Below are positions 1-10,380 of a stretch of 64,000 nucleotides of DNA, in pieces. Position 1 is the stretch's first letter, and every line of letters starts with the position of its first letter. The translations under genes and the position numbers were made by a program. Source of the stretch: Trebouxia sp. TZW2008. Taxonomy: Eukaryota > Chlorophyta > Trebouxiophyceae > Trebouxiales > Trebouxiaceae. The notes under the pieces were generated by a model. That model saw only the letters and a list, made by a program, of their open reading frames with translations, ran no database searches and was not told the DNA's origin. The stretch covers positions 142,530 to 206,529 of the forward strand of contig BDIU01000371.1 of assembly GCA_002118135.1 (NCBI GenBank), read 5' to 3'.

Positions 1-389
1 CCTGGAGTAGTCTTCTCTGGATTGCTCGCGCCTATCATCACGATAGCTCTTGTTGTCATCATGTCTTGAGCTGTGCCTGAAGGCAACGCAGCCTGTCAGC
101 AGGAGTGACTGCGAAAGCAAGGCTGACAAAAGCACAGGCGTTCAAGTGCAATACCTCTGCCTGCTTGGAGAGTCACGGCTATCGTACTTCCTGCGCCTGC
201 AAATTCAGTTGCAACGCAGCGTTGAACATTGGCTTTCATTCGTCCATGATGGTGTACGTGGTGCAGCTGCTCACTGATCTGGAAGTGCTGAACATCGTAC
301 CTTGAGGGCGAAGGCGACCTTGAGTCCCGCCTGCGTTTTCGATCGTAGTTTGCGTCTCTGCCCTTCGATGCCGACCTCGACCGTGCCAT
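1..389 (-). CDS. Arg/Ser-rich (SR-type) protein, N-terminal exons only
   Basis: The start codon is at 387-389. Exon 1 (301-389) encodes an N-terminus dense in RS, RD and KR dipeptides (MARSRSASKGRD, then RKRRRDSRSPSPSR) and ends at a good donor (AAG|GTACGA). The next exon starts at about position 76 and runs off the left edge; it continues the same composition (SSRHDD, YRDDRREQSRED). Three acceptors 6 bp apart (76, 70, 64) all keep the frame, so the exact join is uncertain by two residues. RS-rich N-termini occur in splicing factors, cyclin L types and spliceosomal DEAD-box helicases, and nothing visible distinguishes these. A nuclear role in RNA processing is inferred from composition only. 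The rest of the gene lies outside the window. Confidence 0.6.
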
Positions 390-2268
390 TTATTGTTAGA
401 CAGCCCGAGCGACTGGCACAAACCAGTGAGAAATGTTCTGCATAGCCAAGCTCCAGGCAAAGCTGCTGATGTCACGTGATAGGGTCTGTGACCTTAAGCT
501 ATTTGACCTGTGAATTGTAGCTGAGAAATTGTCTTGGCAGGATAATCGCCGTCAAATCTCAAAGGGTCATTGCTCAGAGCAGCATGATCTTCACACTTTC
601 ATGCGCTCCTCGTATCATGCTGTGCAGTTTGGTCATGATCATGATCAAGACTACGTAGGTAGTCTTTAGCGAGGTCTTCATAACGATAATCATTGCAATT
701 GCAAAACGTATGACTTTGAGACAACTGCATGCTGACGACCTAAGTTGTTGCCAGCATAATGCCAGGCTGAGCGCTGTCTAATCACACATCAGCCGCTAGG
801 CAGCTAGCGCTTGCAAGGCAGCTAGTGTTTGCAATCACACCACCATCGTGACTCGTTTGTCAAGCTTGTCACTCAAAAGACGCGTATCTGTCATTTGTTT
901 GTACCCCTGCAGGACATCAATCACAAGCACACAATCGTCTTGACATGTTCAGTGACAGCTACTGCTATCGTCCCTTCACGGGTCACAGAACGACTCAAGC
1001 CATGGCCCAAGCATGACTTGACATGCGCAGCACCTTTGCGAGCCTGAGCAACGCAATGCCATGCAGCTTGACAACGCGAGCAGCAATTGCCAGTGACTGT
1101 TGCAACTGTTGCAAATGGTTTCTGCGCTTGCTGCCAGCTCGTACTGCTATCGGACGAAAAACGCGGGAGAAGTTGCTTAGTCATGCTCGTTGTACCAGCA
1201 ACGTCAGCGTCTTCCGTGTGTAGTTGCCGCCAGGAGTCACGTGGTCAATCCAATTGCACAACCCGCACATGGATGAGCATTTACAGGCAGCCTGTAAGCT
1301 GCTGAGCAGAAAGCTGATAGGTCAGCAAGAAGGTCAATCATCATGACTGTCTGCATGCACCCAAATACAGCTGGTCACCTACTCACCTACTTTTGCTCGA
1401 CAAAACACATGCGCATGTGCTGGGTTTGTGCTGTAAGATCTCCAAGTGATGTATTTAGCAATCGCCTACATTCGCAGNNGCTGTCGGCTTTCGCCCATTC
1501 GCCATTCGGCTGGGGCTCGTGACCTTTCTGCTCTCTCACTGGGTGCACCTAAGCCTTCTTTACGGATTCAGCAAAGCTTTTACGGTTTGTCCACATAAAC
1601 TCGCTGTTGAGCTAACAGTTGAGGCTGTTTCCATCTTTCCATACATAACATGTCCTGCACTAATGCCAAAAATCATCACCCCACAAGCCTTTCCAAACAT
1701 CTGCTGAGTATCTGCAATATGCACAGTATATAGACTAATATCAGTGCCTGAGCTAATTTGCAGTTCAGCTCAAAACCTTGTGTGTGACGAAACAAAAAAA
1801 TGCCACGACCTTGCTCAGCTACAACAGCGTTGTAATGAAATCCCATGCGTCCCCAGTCAGCGATCAGTCAAGTTCAGCAGAAGGCAAACAGCAAGGTGTA
1901 GCGGGCTACACTTGCTCCAAAACAGAGAAGAGATACATCATTTCCCTGAGCATGTCCAAAAGGCTGTCAAACAGGCTGGCATGGGAGCTGGCAGCTGAAA
2001 CATGGGCAATGGCAGTAGATACAGTACAAAAGAAGACATTTCTCTCTAGAGCTGAGGTAATCTGAGGGCTTCAGAGGGACTGCAGAACGCTGCATTTCCC
2101 TGAATGCACTACTCAAAGATTCAGTTTTGTACTGACAAATGACCACATATTGGCCAAGGACAGGCATGCTTATATGGTTTCGACATGCACATTGAATCAG
2201 GCAGAATTGGGCAGTGGTACTATCTTGCACACTGCCACAAGAAACTGTCAGAGCCAGATCTTCTTCCT
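390..2268. other. Intergenic stretch, no supportable gene
   Basis: This 1.9 kb lies upstream of the RS-rich gene and downstream of the UBP1-like gene, both on the minus strand. Open frames here are short, lack recognisable domains and have no convincing splice partners. Two unresolved bases (nn at 1478-1479) mark an assembly ambiguity. A TTACA (reverse complement of the chlorophyte TGTAA poly(A) signal) at 1281-1285 is far from the upstream stop, so its use is doubtful. Confidence 0.6.
1478..1479. other. Two ambiguous bases (nn)
   Basis: The only unresolved bases in the window. They may mark a joined contig gap or a low-quality call. Confidence 0.95.
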
Positions 2269-5200
2269 TCATTGCACGCCATACAGACCTCCATACATGT
2301 TAAAATACACACTGCTGCTGGGATCCATTTGCGCCCCTTGAGCTGCTAGCATCTGTTGTTGAACATTGCCCTGAGGGGCATTTAGCTGCGGCCCCAAAGC
2401 CTGTTGTGCATGCATGAGCGCCTGCTGCTGCAGCTGCGCAGCGTGCTGCTGAGCGTGCTGAGGTAGGGGCATTTGAATTTGGCCGGGCAGTGCCAAGCGG
2501 TTGGGCAGCTGCATCCCGCTTTGCAACTGCAGCATGGGGTTCAAAGAGCCCAGCATGTTCTGATTACCCACAAACCCTGCCTGGCTCTGCATGGGTAGCA
2601 TGTCCGAGAACATGGTGTTTTGTCGAGGCTGATGACGGCCCCAAGAGCACTTCAAGGCTTTGTTGCCTATCATCTGGCCGTTCATTGCTACTATGGCTTG
2701 CACCGCTTCTATGTGGCTTGTGAAGTTGACAAAGCCATAGCCACCTGCATGTGTGCAGATGCCTTGCTTGTACTCATGTCAAATGTAGCTCAATCAGCTC
2801 GGGTATGCAAGCATTGCTTAGAAGTCAGTTGGGCAGAGATTGCAAGTTGACTTGCAACAATGCACAGATCACGTCATGCACAGTGCTGCATGTGACAACA
2901 TAAGCAATACTGATCAAGGAATGGTCAAAAGCTGCTGACTGCTCAAGCGCTGTCATACTGAAAAGCCTGCTGCAAAGAAATAGCGCATGCATGCATTGTG
3001 TTGCATACAAAATCACAATTCATGCAGTCCTTTTTCCAGCAGCTCAAGCAATGTGCTGCATGCTTTGTGAACAGTTGATGCAACCGGGCATGCTGTTGAG
3101 CAGTTTGATGCAACGCAACTAAATTTGTTGTATTTGAGTCTTGTGGGTTCTGCAAAATTTGACATCTCAAACCCAAACAATGGCTATCTTCTCAACATCT
3201 CAAGGACACACAAGCTTGAGCTCAGTTTCCTCACCTTTCCTGTACAGTTTGACATCTATGACATGACCAAACTGGCTGAAGTGCTGGCGCAGCTCAGCAT
3301 CTGAAAGGTCTTGAGAAACATTGCCCACATATACATTGCAGCTTTGAGGGTCTGCTCTATCTACAGTGATATGATCTAGAGTGTTGGTGTTCTGTTTGTG
3401 CTGTGCCCAGCCACATCTGACACGCCTGCAAGTTGTAGTATCCAGGGCTATATATATATAGAGAGTATATCCAGGGCTTCAGCATCTGCCCTCAACATAT
3501 GCATTTGACACTCGCATCAATCTTTGGAAGCTAGACCAATGCTGACGGCAGGGCTCACTGATGCTTGTACAAACCACTTGTGCACAGTACACATCAACTC
3601 CTGCATTCACTCATGCAAAGTACGATTGAGTCATGCTCAGCACAGTATAGCTGCTTTGCCAAGCAATGTTGGCAATGAACAGCCCATGCTAGCGCTGCTT
3701 GCTGACATCTGTGCAGGTCAGACAGGCATTGTCTGTACTGCAGCGAGTCAAGGGCAACAGGGATTTGAAACCTCAATTGCCTGATTCATTAATGAGTTGT
3801 TGCCAAACATTCCAGCTGTTGTATTCACCACCTGATCCCAATTGTCTGCAGGTCTGGTCACTTTATTGATGCACGCAGCTCACTGCTGCCTGGTTACAGT
3901 CTGACTGGCAGGACAGCAGCATGATGAAAATTCAAGACCACAAGAAATGCACATTCTTGTGCTGTTCTGGTCGTTTGCAATGTTTTGCACACAGCAGATC
4001 CATATACTGTTCAGCCATGTAATGAGCAGGCGAGAGGGACTTATTTGTGGTCCACAAACTTGTTGTTCATCAGCAACGTGCAGCACAAAGCATGCAGATG
4101 CATGTGTCATGCAGAGAATCATGCAGCCATATGGCGGCAGCTTGAGAGAATGCTTACTTGTGAAACACAAAGCTTGTTGCTCATCAGCAGTCTTCAGTAA
4201 AAGCGCGCAAATGCATGTATCATTCAGGGAACAGTTTGGTCATGTCATGAGGAGTTGAGAGTGCTTTTTTGTGACACAGCCTTACTCCACATCAGCAATC
4301 TTCAGCACAAGGCATGCAGATGTGTCAATCATTCGTTGAACATGTCCGTCCTGTCATAAGATGTTGAGAGGACTTACTTGTGACCCACAAGCTTGTTGCT
4401 CATCAGCAACAAAGCAGCATGTTGAACACTACAAAACAGTGCTACTGCTTTTGCAGAATAAAGCAAATTGCATGCAAACTCATGCACTTTCTTCAAAGAC
4501 ATGTCAGTCATGCACGAACAGGTTGAGAGAGCTCACTTATGACCCACGAGCTTGTTGCTCATGAGGGCAATGCCGTTCTCTGCAGCCTCTTTGGTTCTGA
4601 AGGAGACGAACCCATATCCTTTGCTCCTGCATATTCAAAAAAATGGTCAGTGCTGTCATGTTGGCTGCGCGCGTCGATGTCGGCAGCCTCTTCAATTTTG
4701 AAGGAACCGAACTCATACCCTTTGCTCCGGCATATACAAGACAAATCAGTGCTGTTACGACTGCTTATACTCATGTCAAATCATTTCTTCATGTGCTCAT
4801 CACACAGACTTACAAAGACTTTGAACCATGACAGAAAAGACTTGTTCTTGTTGCTAGCACAAGCTGTGCAGACTAGCTGTGAAACTTTGCATGTGCGCAT
4901 GGCTTGTGCTGGCAATTTTCACAGTAACGTGTATGCAGGACAAGTCCACATTGGCTGCAACCAACACAGATTGGCTGCCACTTACAACTTTGTGATCATG
5001 AGCTTACCTGCCAGTTGCATGATCACGTTTGACTTTGGCATCTGAGCAGTCACCACGATGGACAAGTAGATTAGATATGTGCAAGTTTCAGGACATTGCA
5101 CTGGCAGGACATGACAAGACCATAGCTGGCTGCCACTTACAAATTGTATGGAGAAACTTAGCTCACCTGCCAGTTGCGTGATCCCATTTGACTTCAGCAT

Positions 5201-7425
5201 CTGAGCAGTCGCCACAGTGGACAAAGGCCTCAAACAGGGCTCTGTCATTGATCTCACTGCCCAAGTCACCCACAAAGATGTGGAAGTGATGCGAGGTGTC
5301 TTCCCGCTGATCCTTCTGATATGCCCAATTGACGCGGAGCTGCATGACAGAAGATGAATCAGCTCAAACACCTTCTGAGTACATGCTTCACTGTCAAACC
5401 ACAAGAGAATGCAATGCAAACAGACACAATTCACAAAATGGTCATGCAGCATCATCACACAGAGGCCATGTTCTGCAAGGGAGCAGCATGCGCATTTGCT
5501 GTGCAAACGTGTGCTTGACAGCTTGTGAGGAATGATCCAAGCATGAAGAGCTCACAGCACTGTGCTCAACAGGCATTGAGGCTACTTCTTTTCTGTACAC
5601 AAAGCGCAACTGCACCGTCAATGGTCAATGATCTCAACAAGTAATGTTTGCTATTGACTAGATGATCATTCAGCTAGGCACTGGGTTGAGCATTCTGATG
5701 ATCCAGGAGGGCTGAGCCCAGACTGGGTTATGAGTCAGCTGCCGCGACTGCAAGCTGTCAACTTGAGCGGTCAACTCAAAACGCACCTGGCATAGATGCA
5801 GACAATCATAGGCAAGCCTCTGGGCTTGGTTTGCACATGTGCAAGTGGCATGCAAACATTTGCAACATAAGACATGGTGGGGCATACCTCCAGTCCGCAA
5901 ATGACTCTGGTGTTGAGGCTCTGCATGGCTATCTCAGCTGACCTGCAGAATTGAGTCATCCAGTTGTCAAGAGCTGCACATGTGTCACCACAGTTGTGCA
6001 CATAAGCATGTGTGCATGCAAGCCATTCTGGCACTCTGTGGTTTGGCAATCCAACCATTAGCTGCGATATGAGCGATAATGGGTATTGTGCACACAAACC
6101 AGATCTCATTTGAAATCTCACCTGTGGTCAAAGAAGTTGACAAACCCATAGCCTGCGCTCATGCCAGTCGCCTTGTCTCTCTTGACCTTGACTTCCATTA
6201 CTAAGCCTACAGTGCCGAACACATTCTGCAGCTGGTTTTCTGTGACATATGGGTGGAGATTGCCCACATACAGTGAGCAACAGCTGCTGGAATCAAATGG
6301 TCCTGCAGCAGGCAGCTGTCGTGGTAGCTGCCGCTGAGCCTGCTGCTGCTGCTGCTGTTGTTGCTGTTGCTGCAGGCTCATGGGTGGCGGAACTTGCATG
6401 GCCTTAGCTAACAAAAGCTGTGAGGTAGTATCCTTCACCAGACCTCTTGAAGACCCAATGGTGACCAGTAGTCAGGCAAGCAGCTGGGTGTGAGCCCGTA
6501 GGAGTGGCACTGACGCTAACATGCACAGCAACAGGCATTCCAAGCTGCTATGTTGGGAATCTGTGGGCACAAGGCGCCTTGGTCTTCCAGCACTGAGTGC
6601 TTGCAAAGAGGGCTTGGTGCTGGTTTGGTCTGAGAATTGTTGATGCTGGTGAAAAGGCTGCTGCTGTACTAGTATATGGAAGGTCCACAGCAGGTACTGC
6701 GTTGCAACGCGCTAGCGGCCCTGTGCACAGGAAGTGATGCTGCACGCACGCTCAACGCCCACGTCTCTGAGGTGCCGCGGATTCCTACGTCAGGAGCGGT
6801 CTTGCAGCCTGCATTAGCAAGAGCGGTTGCCACTCCAGCATTCCACTCCGAGGCTGCGAATGTCAAGCGGCGTAGTTTCAGCTTGTAGCTTTTGTGCGAG
6901 CCAAGACTGGACGCTGAGAGCAGAGCAACTACGAGAAGCCGGGCTACGCACCGCCGAGGGTCCCAAAGGGATTTGAGAGCCATCTGGGTCAGCCGTCAGA
7001 GCAGAAGCTCACGACCAAGGGGGCGAGCAACCCCCTCACCTGTGAGACAACGAGCTAGTTGCTACAATCGTGCAGCAAAGCACCGGGCTCGAAGCCCATC
7101 AGAGCGCTAAGTTAGCGCATACGATTTGCATAAAAGTTTTACCTCCACGTCAGCTGCGTCGTACACAACCTGACGCAGGCTCGACCAAGCCAGTTCAACA
7201 AGCAGCTGCAAAGGCAAGCGTGGTTTCACGTGAGAGTGCTCACTTGTACGACACGCACTGACGAGTACGAGATACAGCTAGACGCGCAGATCTGTACCTG
7301 GCAAGCAAGTACGCATCGTTCTCTGGCGCGGTCGCGGTGATGCTTGTCCTCTGGCCGGCGATTGTGTCAGGTTCTGAAGGGACTGGAATTGCCTTCCTTG
7401 TCAGGGGCTCATACTCCCCCGCCAT
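2269..7425 (-). CDS. UBP1: UBP1/TIA-1-type RNA-binding protein with three RRMs
   Basis: Seven exons on the minus strand: 7298-7425, 6122-6445, 5888-5942, 5167-5339, 4537-4626, 3235-3425, 2269-2744. They total 1437 nt (478 aa) with every splice phase matching. RRM1 (about residues 100-175) has RNP2 SLYVGN and RNP1 GYGFVNF. RRM2 (about 189-265) follows the family hallmark linker VNWAYQKDQREDTS and has HIFVGDL and SKGYGFVSF. RRM3 (about 286-360) has NVYVGN and GGYGFVNF, then CSWG. An 11-Gln run precedes RRM1, and the C-terminus is rich in Q, M, A and L. Plant UBP1 and animal TIA-1/TIAR bind U-rich RNA in splicing and stress granules; that role is assumed here. The first exon is the weakest part: it joins in phase at 6445, but translation could instead begin at the ATG at 6399. 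Introns 4 and 5 contain duplicated exon pieces. Confidence 0.9.
4019..4565 (-). repeat. Tandem echoes of a UBP1-like exon 3' end plus donor
   Basis: The 3' end of exon 4537-4626 and its donor recur four more times downstream in the following intron. Seen on the plus strand, the block 'acttrtttgtg...caagcttgttgctcatcagc' starts near 4037, 4153, 4264 and 4374, and the real one near 4531. Spacings are about 116, 111, 110 and 157 bp. The sequence between blocks is also related (repeated gttgagag and catgtcat words). The copies are frame-broken or diverged. I infer old tandem duplications spanning the exon/intron boundary. Confidence 0.8.
4580..4745 (-). repeat. Duplicated 5' half of UBP1-like exon 5 with acceptor
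   Basis: The acceptor and first 35 or so bases of exon 4537-4626 (encoding SKGYGFVSF) are repeated about 95 bp upstream in the transcript, near 4690-4740. The copy reads SKGYEFGSF: the key RNP1 residues are altered and the frame is lost afterwards. The copy nearer the 3' end is the one that continues the RRM correctly. Confidence 0.75.
4937..5222 (-). repeat. Tandem duplication of UBP1-like exon 4 end and intron start
   Basis: About 160 bp at 5104-5222, covering the 3' end of exon 5167-5339 and its donor, is repeated at 4937-5064. The shared plus-strand words include 'ctgccacttacaa', 'acctgccagttgc' and 'catctgagcagtc'. The downstream copy no longer encodes the correct RRM residues and lies inside the intron. 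Confidence 0.8.
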
Positions 7426-8324
7426 CTTGTTTGGTAATCAGTCGTTTTGTACTGACGACCACGTGCAGCTTTTGTTTTCCAATTTTCTGGAAACGAATAA
7501 GGCGCCGTTTGTCAAATTGCAGCCTTGCAAGTTGAAGTGTCGACCCTGGCAAGTCAATTTGAACAAATGAAATGGTAGCAGCACGCTTTGACATGCAGCC
7601 TATGCGAGGTTCGATGAGGCTCGTGTACATCATAGGCTGAACGTGTTTTCTTCATAGCAATGCCATGCAGATTCATAGCACAATCTGAATCACGAATCTT
7701 TGCAAACTAATCGTCATGGGAACACGTTGATTTGCAACTGTAGGGCGTACATTGCGCAAAGCTTCACTTGCATGGGAAAGTGCTGGCCCCAGAGGTCCCC
7801 AGGTCAGGCCACATTAGTATTGGTAGTATGTTATTGCAATGTTAGCTGAGGACTCGCTGACGGCCATGCATCACTCATGCCAGATCTCATGATCGCGGCA
7901 CAGTGCTGCGCAACTGACCTACGCTTGAACAGCTGCAGCCTGTTCAGCATAAGGTATAGCAAGCTTGCTTGCCTGCTTTGCCTTGCGAGCAGTTTTGGTT
8001 TGCCTTTTGGTTTGCCCAACTAACCCAAACAGTATGATGCATGGTGACGTGGCTATCACACTTGTCTTGGGCATCTTGAGCCCATCACAATCAATGCGCA
8101 GCTGCATTGCATACTCAGTGTGCAGGCTCTTGCGTTGTCGACAAGTGGTTCCAGAAGTGCTGCCTAACACCCCTGCAGGAAGCATGAATGCAGCTATGCT
8201 TTTACATCACCATGCTGAAGTATGACTCAAGAAGAAGGTTCAGGCAAAAGGGCAAAACCGCTCTTGCAACTAAGCCTTGCAGGTGATCCCTGAGCAGGCG
8301 TGTCAAGGCCTCGCCAAAATGTGG

Positions 8325-8892
8325 TCAATGACCTTCAAATTGTGAGCAATAGCCACACAGCTTGAAGTGCTGGTTGCCGAGATCGAGGCAGTCTGCTACG
8401 CCTGCTGGTGCAGATAGTTGTTCTGCAACAGCCCTGATGTGGTTCCAGTCTCTGCTTGCAGCCAGTCCGATCCGCCACAGACTGGCATATTTTCCTTCCT
8501 GACATCTGCGTTTAACCATATCTTGCAGCCAAAATGATTGCTTGCCGCCTCCCAATCCTGGGCCTGCCAATTGCACAGCTGGCCTCAGAGCTGCCAACTT
8601 CGCATAGGCAGTGATTCAGCCTTTGAGCTTGTTTGAGAGGAATGCAGTCAAACCGCCAGCTACGCAGGACATCCAGCAAGCCTGGTGATCTTTGAAAGAG
8701 TTTCTGCTTTGCAAGTGAGGCAAAGGTTCTGTTGAAATCTTTGCGCCTGGGGCAAAGGAAAAACAGAAAGTGCATGACAACATTGCATTGCACACTCAGA
8801 AAGCCCAGAGCATTGCCCAGCAACATCAGCTGCTTGCTGAGCATAGCAATCAGAAATGAGACTTGCGCAACCTTTGAGAGTACAGCTGACAA
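8325..8892 (-). other. Unassigned minus-strand open stretch, possible gene relic
   Basis: Two overlapping open frames on the minus strand (8325-8597 and 8512-8892) contain passages that look protein-like, such as AGPGLGGGKQSFWLQDMVK and EGKYASLWRIGL. No start context, splice structure or domain could be established, and the plausible reading changes frame near 8590. It could be a decayed gene, a transposon-derived fragment, or chance. Confidence 0.2.
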
Positions 8893-9244
8893 TCAGCGCA
8901 GCTGCTTAGAGACTAGACGAGGGCATTCAGAATTGCTTTATGCATAGCTGCGCATCACACGTCATTGATATAAAGCTTGTGTATGATCAGGTCAGTGATG
9001 GAGCGCTTGCTGAAATTGAGTGTGTATCTGAGCTGCTTGGCTGAATCATACTCCTGAAGGTGATGTTGTGTGCTACCAGCACCATGCTTGCACTCAAAAA
9101 CAGGGCAGGGCAGCATAACTTACTTTGTCACTGCTTATGCTGATGTGTGAAGCATTCTTCAATTACGCAAGCATGATCAGGACACAATGGGCATGTGGCT
9201 GCTTGTTAGACATCATTAAAGGTGTAGGCCAGCATGACACATAT

Positions 9245-9352
9245 GAGTCAGAGCTGAGCTGCGGTCAAACGACATGAGCTGGCTTGAGCTGAGATGAGCC
9301 AGATTGGCTTGCGTTCAGCTGATTTGAGCTGTGCTGTGCTGTGCTGAGATTT
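9245..9352. repeat. GAGCT-rich low-complexity repeat
   Basis: Irregularly repeated GAGCT/TGAGCTG words run for about 100 bp in the intergenic interval, ending in a short gctgt(gct)n run. No coding potential is seen. Confidence 0.6.
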
Positions 9353-10380
9353 GCTACACAGAGCTGACCATGCTGCTCTCCAAAGGGGTAGCAACTGAAA
9401 ATGGTAAAACCGTACACATGAGACTAGAAACGTACAACACCATTTGAAACTGCTGCTAAAACTTCACCTGCTAGTGATCTCCTGCAGACCGCACCTTGGC
9501 CGTTGCAGGGTATGTAAAAGGCACTACCTTGGTGTAGCTAAGCACAAATTCCTGATGATCAAGACAAGACCTGTTCAGCCAGCGCACTGTATCATCTCAG
9601 TAGACTGAACGTCTGCTTGACGTGCACCAGTAACTGCCACCACAACTGTAGAGAGTACGGGTCTAGGCTTGACAACAACTTTGAGTTGGATGTAGGAGCG
9701 CTCATCAGTGATCAGTGCTATGTGAGTGAACAATTTTGGACTGAAATTGCAAGCTCTGATGACACAACTGCGAGCCCGAGGAGTGCAACTTGAGGAGGCA
9801 TGCACACCTTTGACATTAGCGTTATCTCCCTGTGGGCAAGTGCATGTTCGCACAAGCTAGAAGCTGAATGCATGCTCCTACGCCATCTACCGCATTCCAC
9901 GCGAAAAACAAACAGAACGAGCAATGCAGCGGCGAACGCTGTCAACACCGCAGGAAACTCTACTACTACGAGGCAAAAGAAGAGCGTCGGACGAGAGGAG
10001 CGTCACATGCGCGACCAGCGTAATGCCCGGCTATGGTATTACGGGCGGGAATGACATGCTTGACGAACGAATGCGTGGCGGGACTCACGGCACATGCATC
10101 GTGGCTGCCCTCCTCGTGCCTTCTCATCAGCTCAGCATACAAGCGAGTTTTCAACGCGCTTCGTAGCACAGTTTGGACTGCACCACAGCGTTGCAGTACC
10201 CGTTCGATTAATCAGTGAGTTCTGTGGTGATCATACGGAGACTTCGTATTGATTGTGTGCTCCGAGAACGCACACCATGGCTAAGGTGTGTGATCAATAG
10301 TGCAATCAAAAGCTACCTCCGCCGATTCCGCCCTGCGGAGTGTGCCATCACTGCTTTGGCGTACGTGCTCAATATACCAT

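Larger units (their letters stand above)
7426..10380. other. Long gene-poor interval between divergent genes
   Basis: This is nearly 3 kb between the first UBP1-like exon (minus) and the desiccation-related gene (plus). It should hold both promoters. No frame shows recognisable domains. A minus-strand open stretch at 8325-8892 is listed separately. A GAGCT-rich low-complexity patch lies at about 9245-9350. The DNA just before 10399 (tctctgcag) looks like a splice acceptor, so a 5' UTR intron may be present. Confidence 0.5.

Noticed and set aside
4982..5165. Minus-strand frame here seemed to be an additional RRM2 exon.
   Set aside because: It is a diverged duplicate of the 3' end of exon 5167-5339 and its donor, lacking conserved RRM residues.
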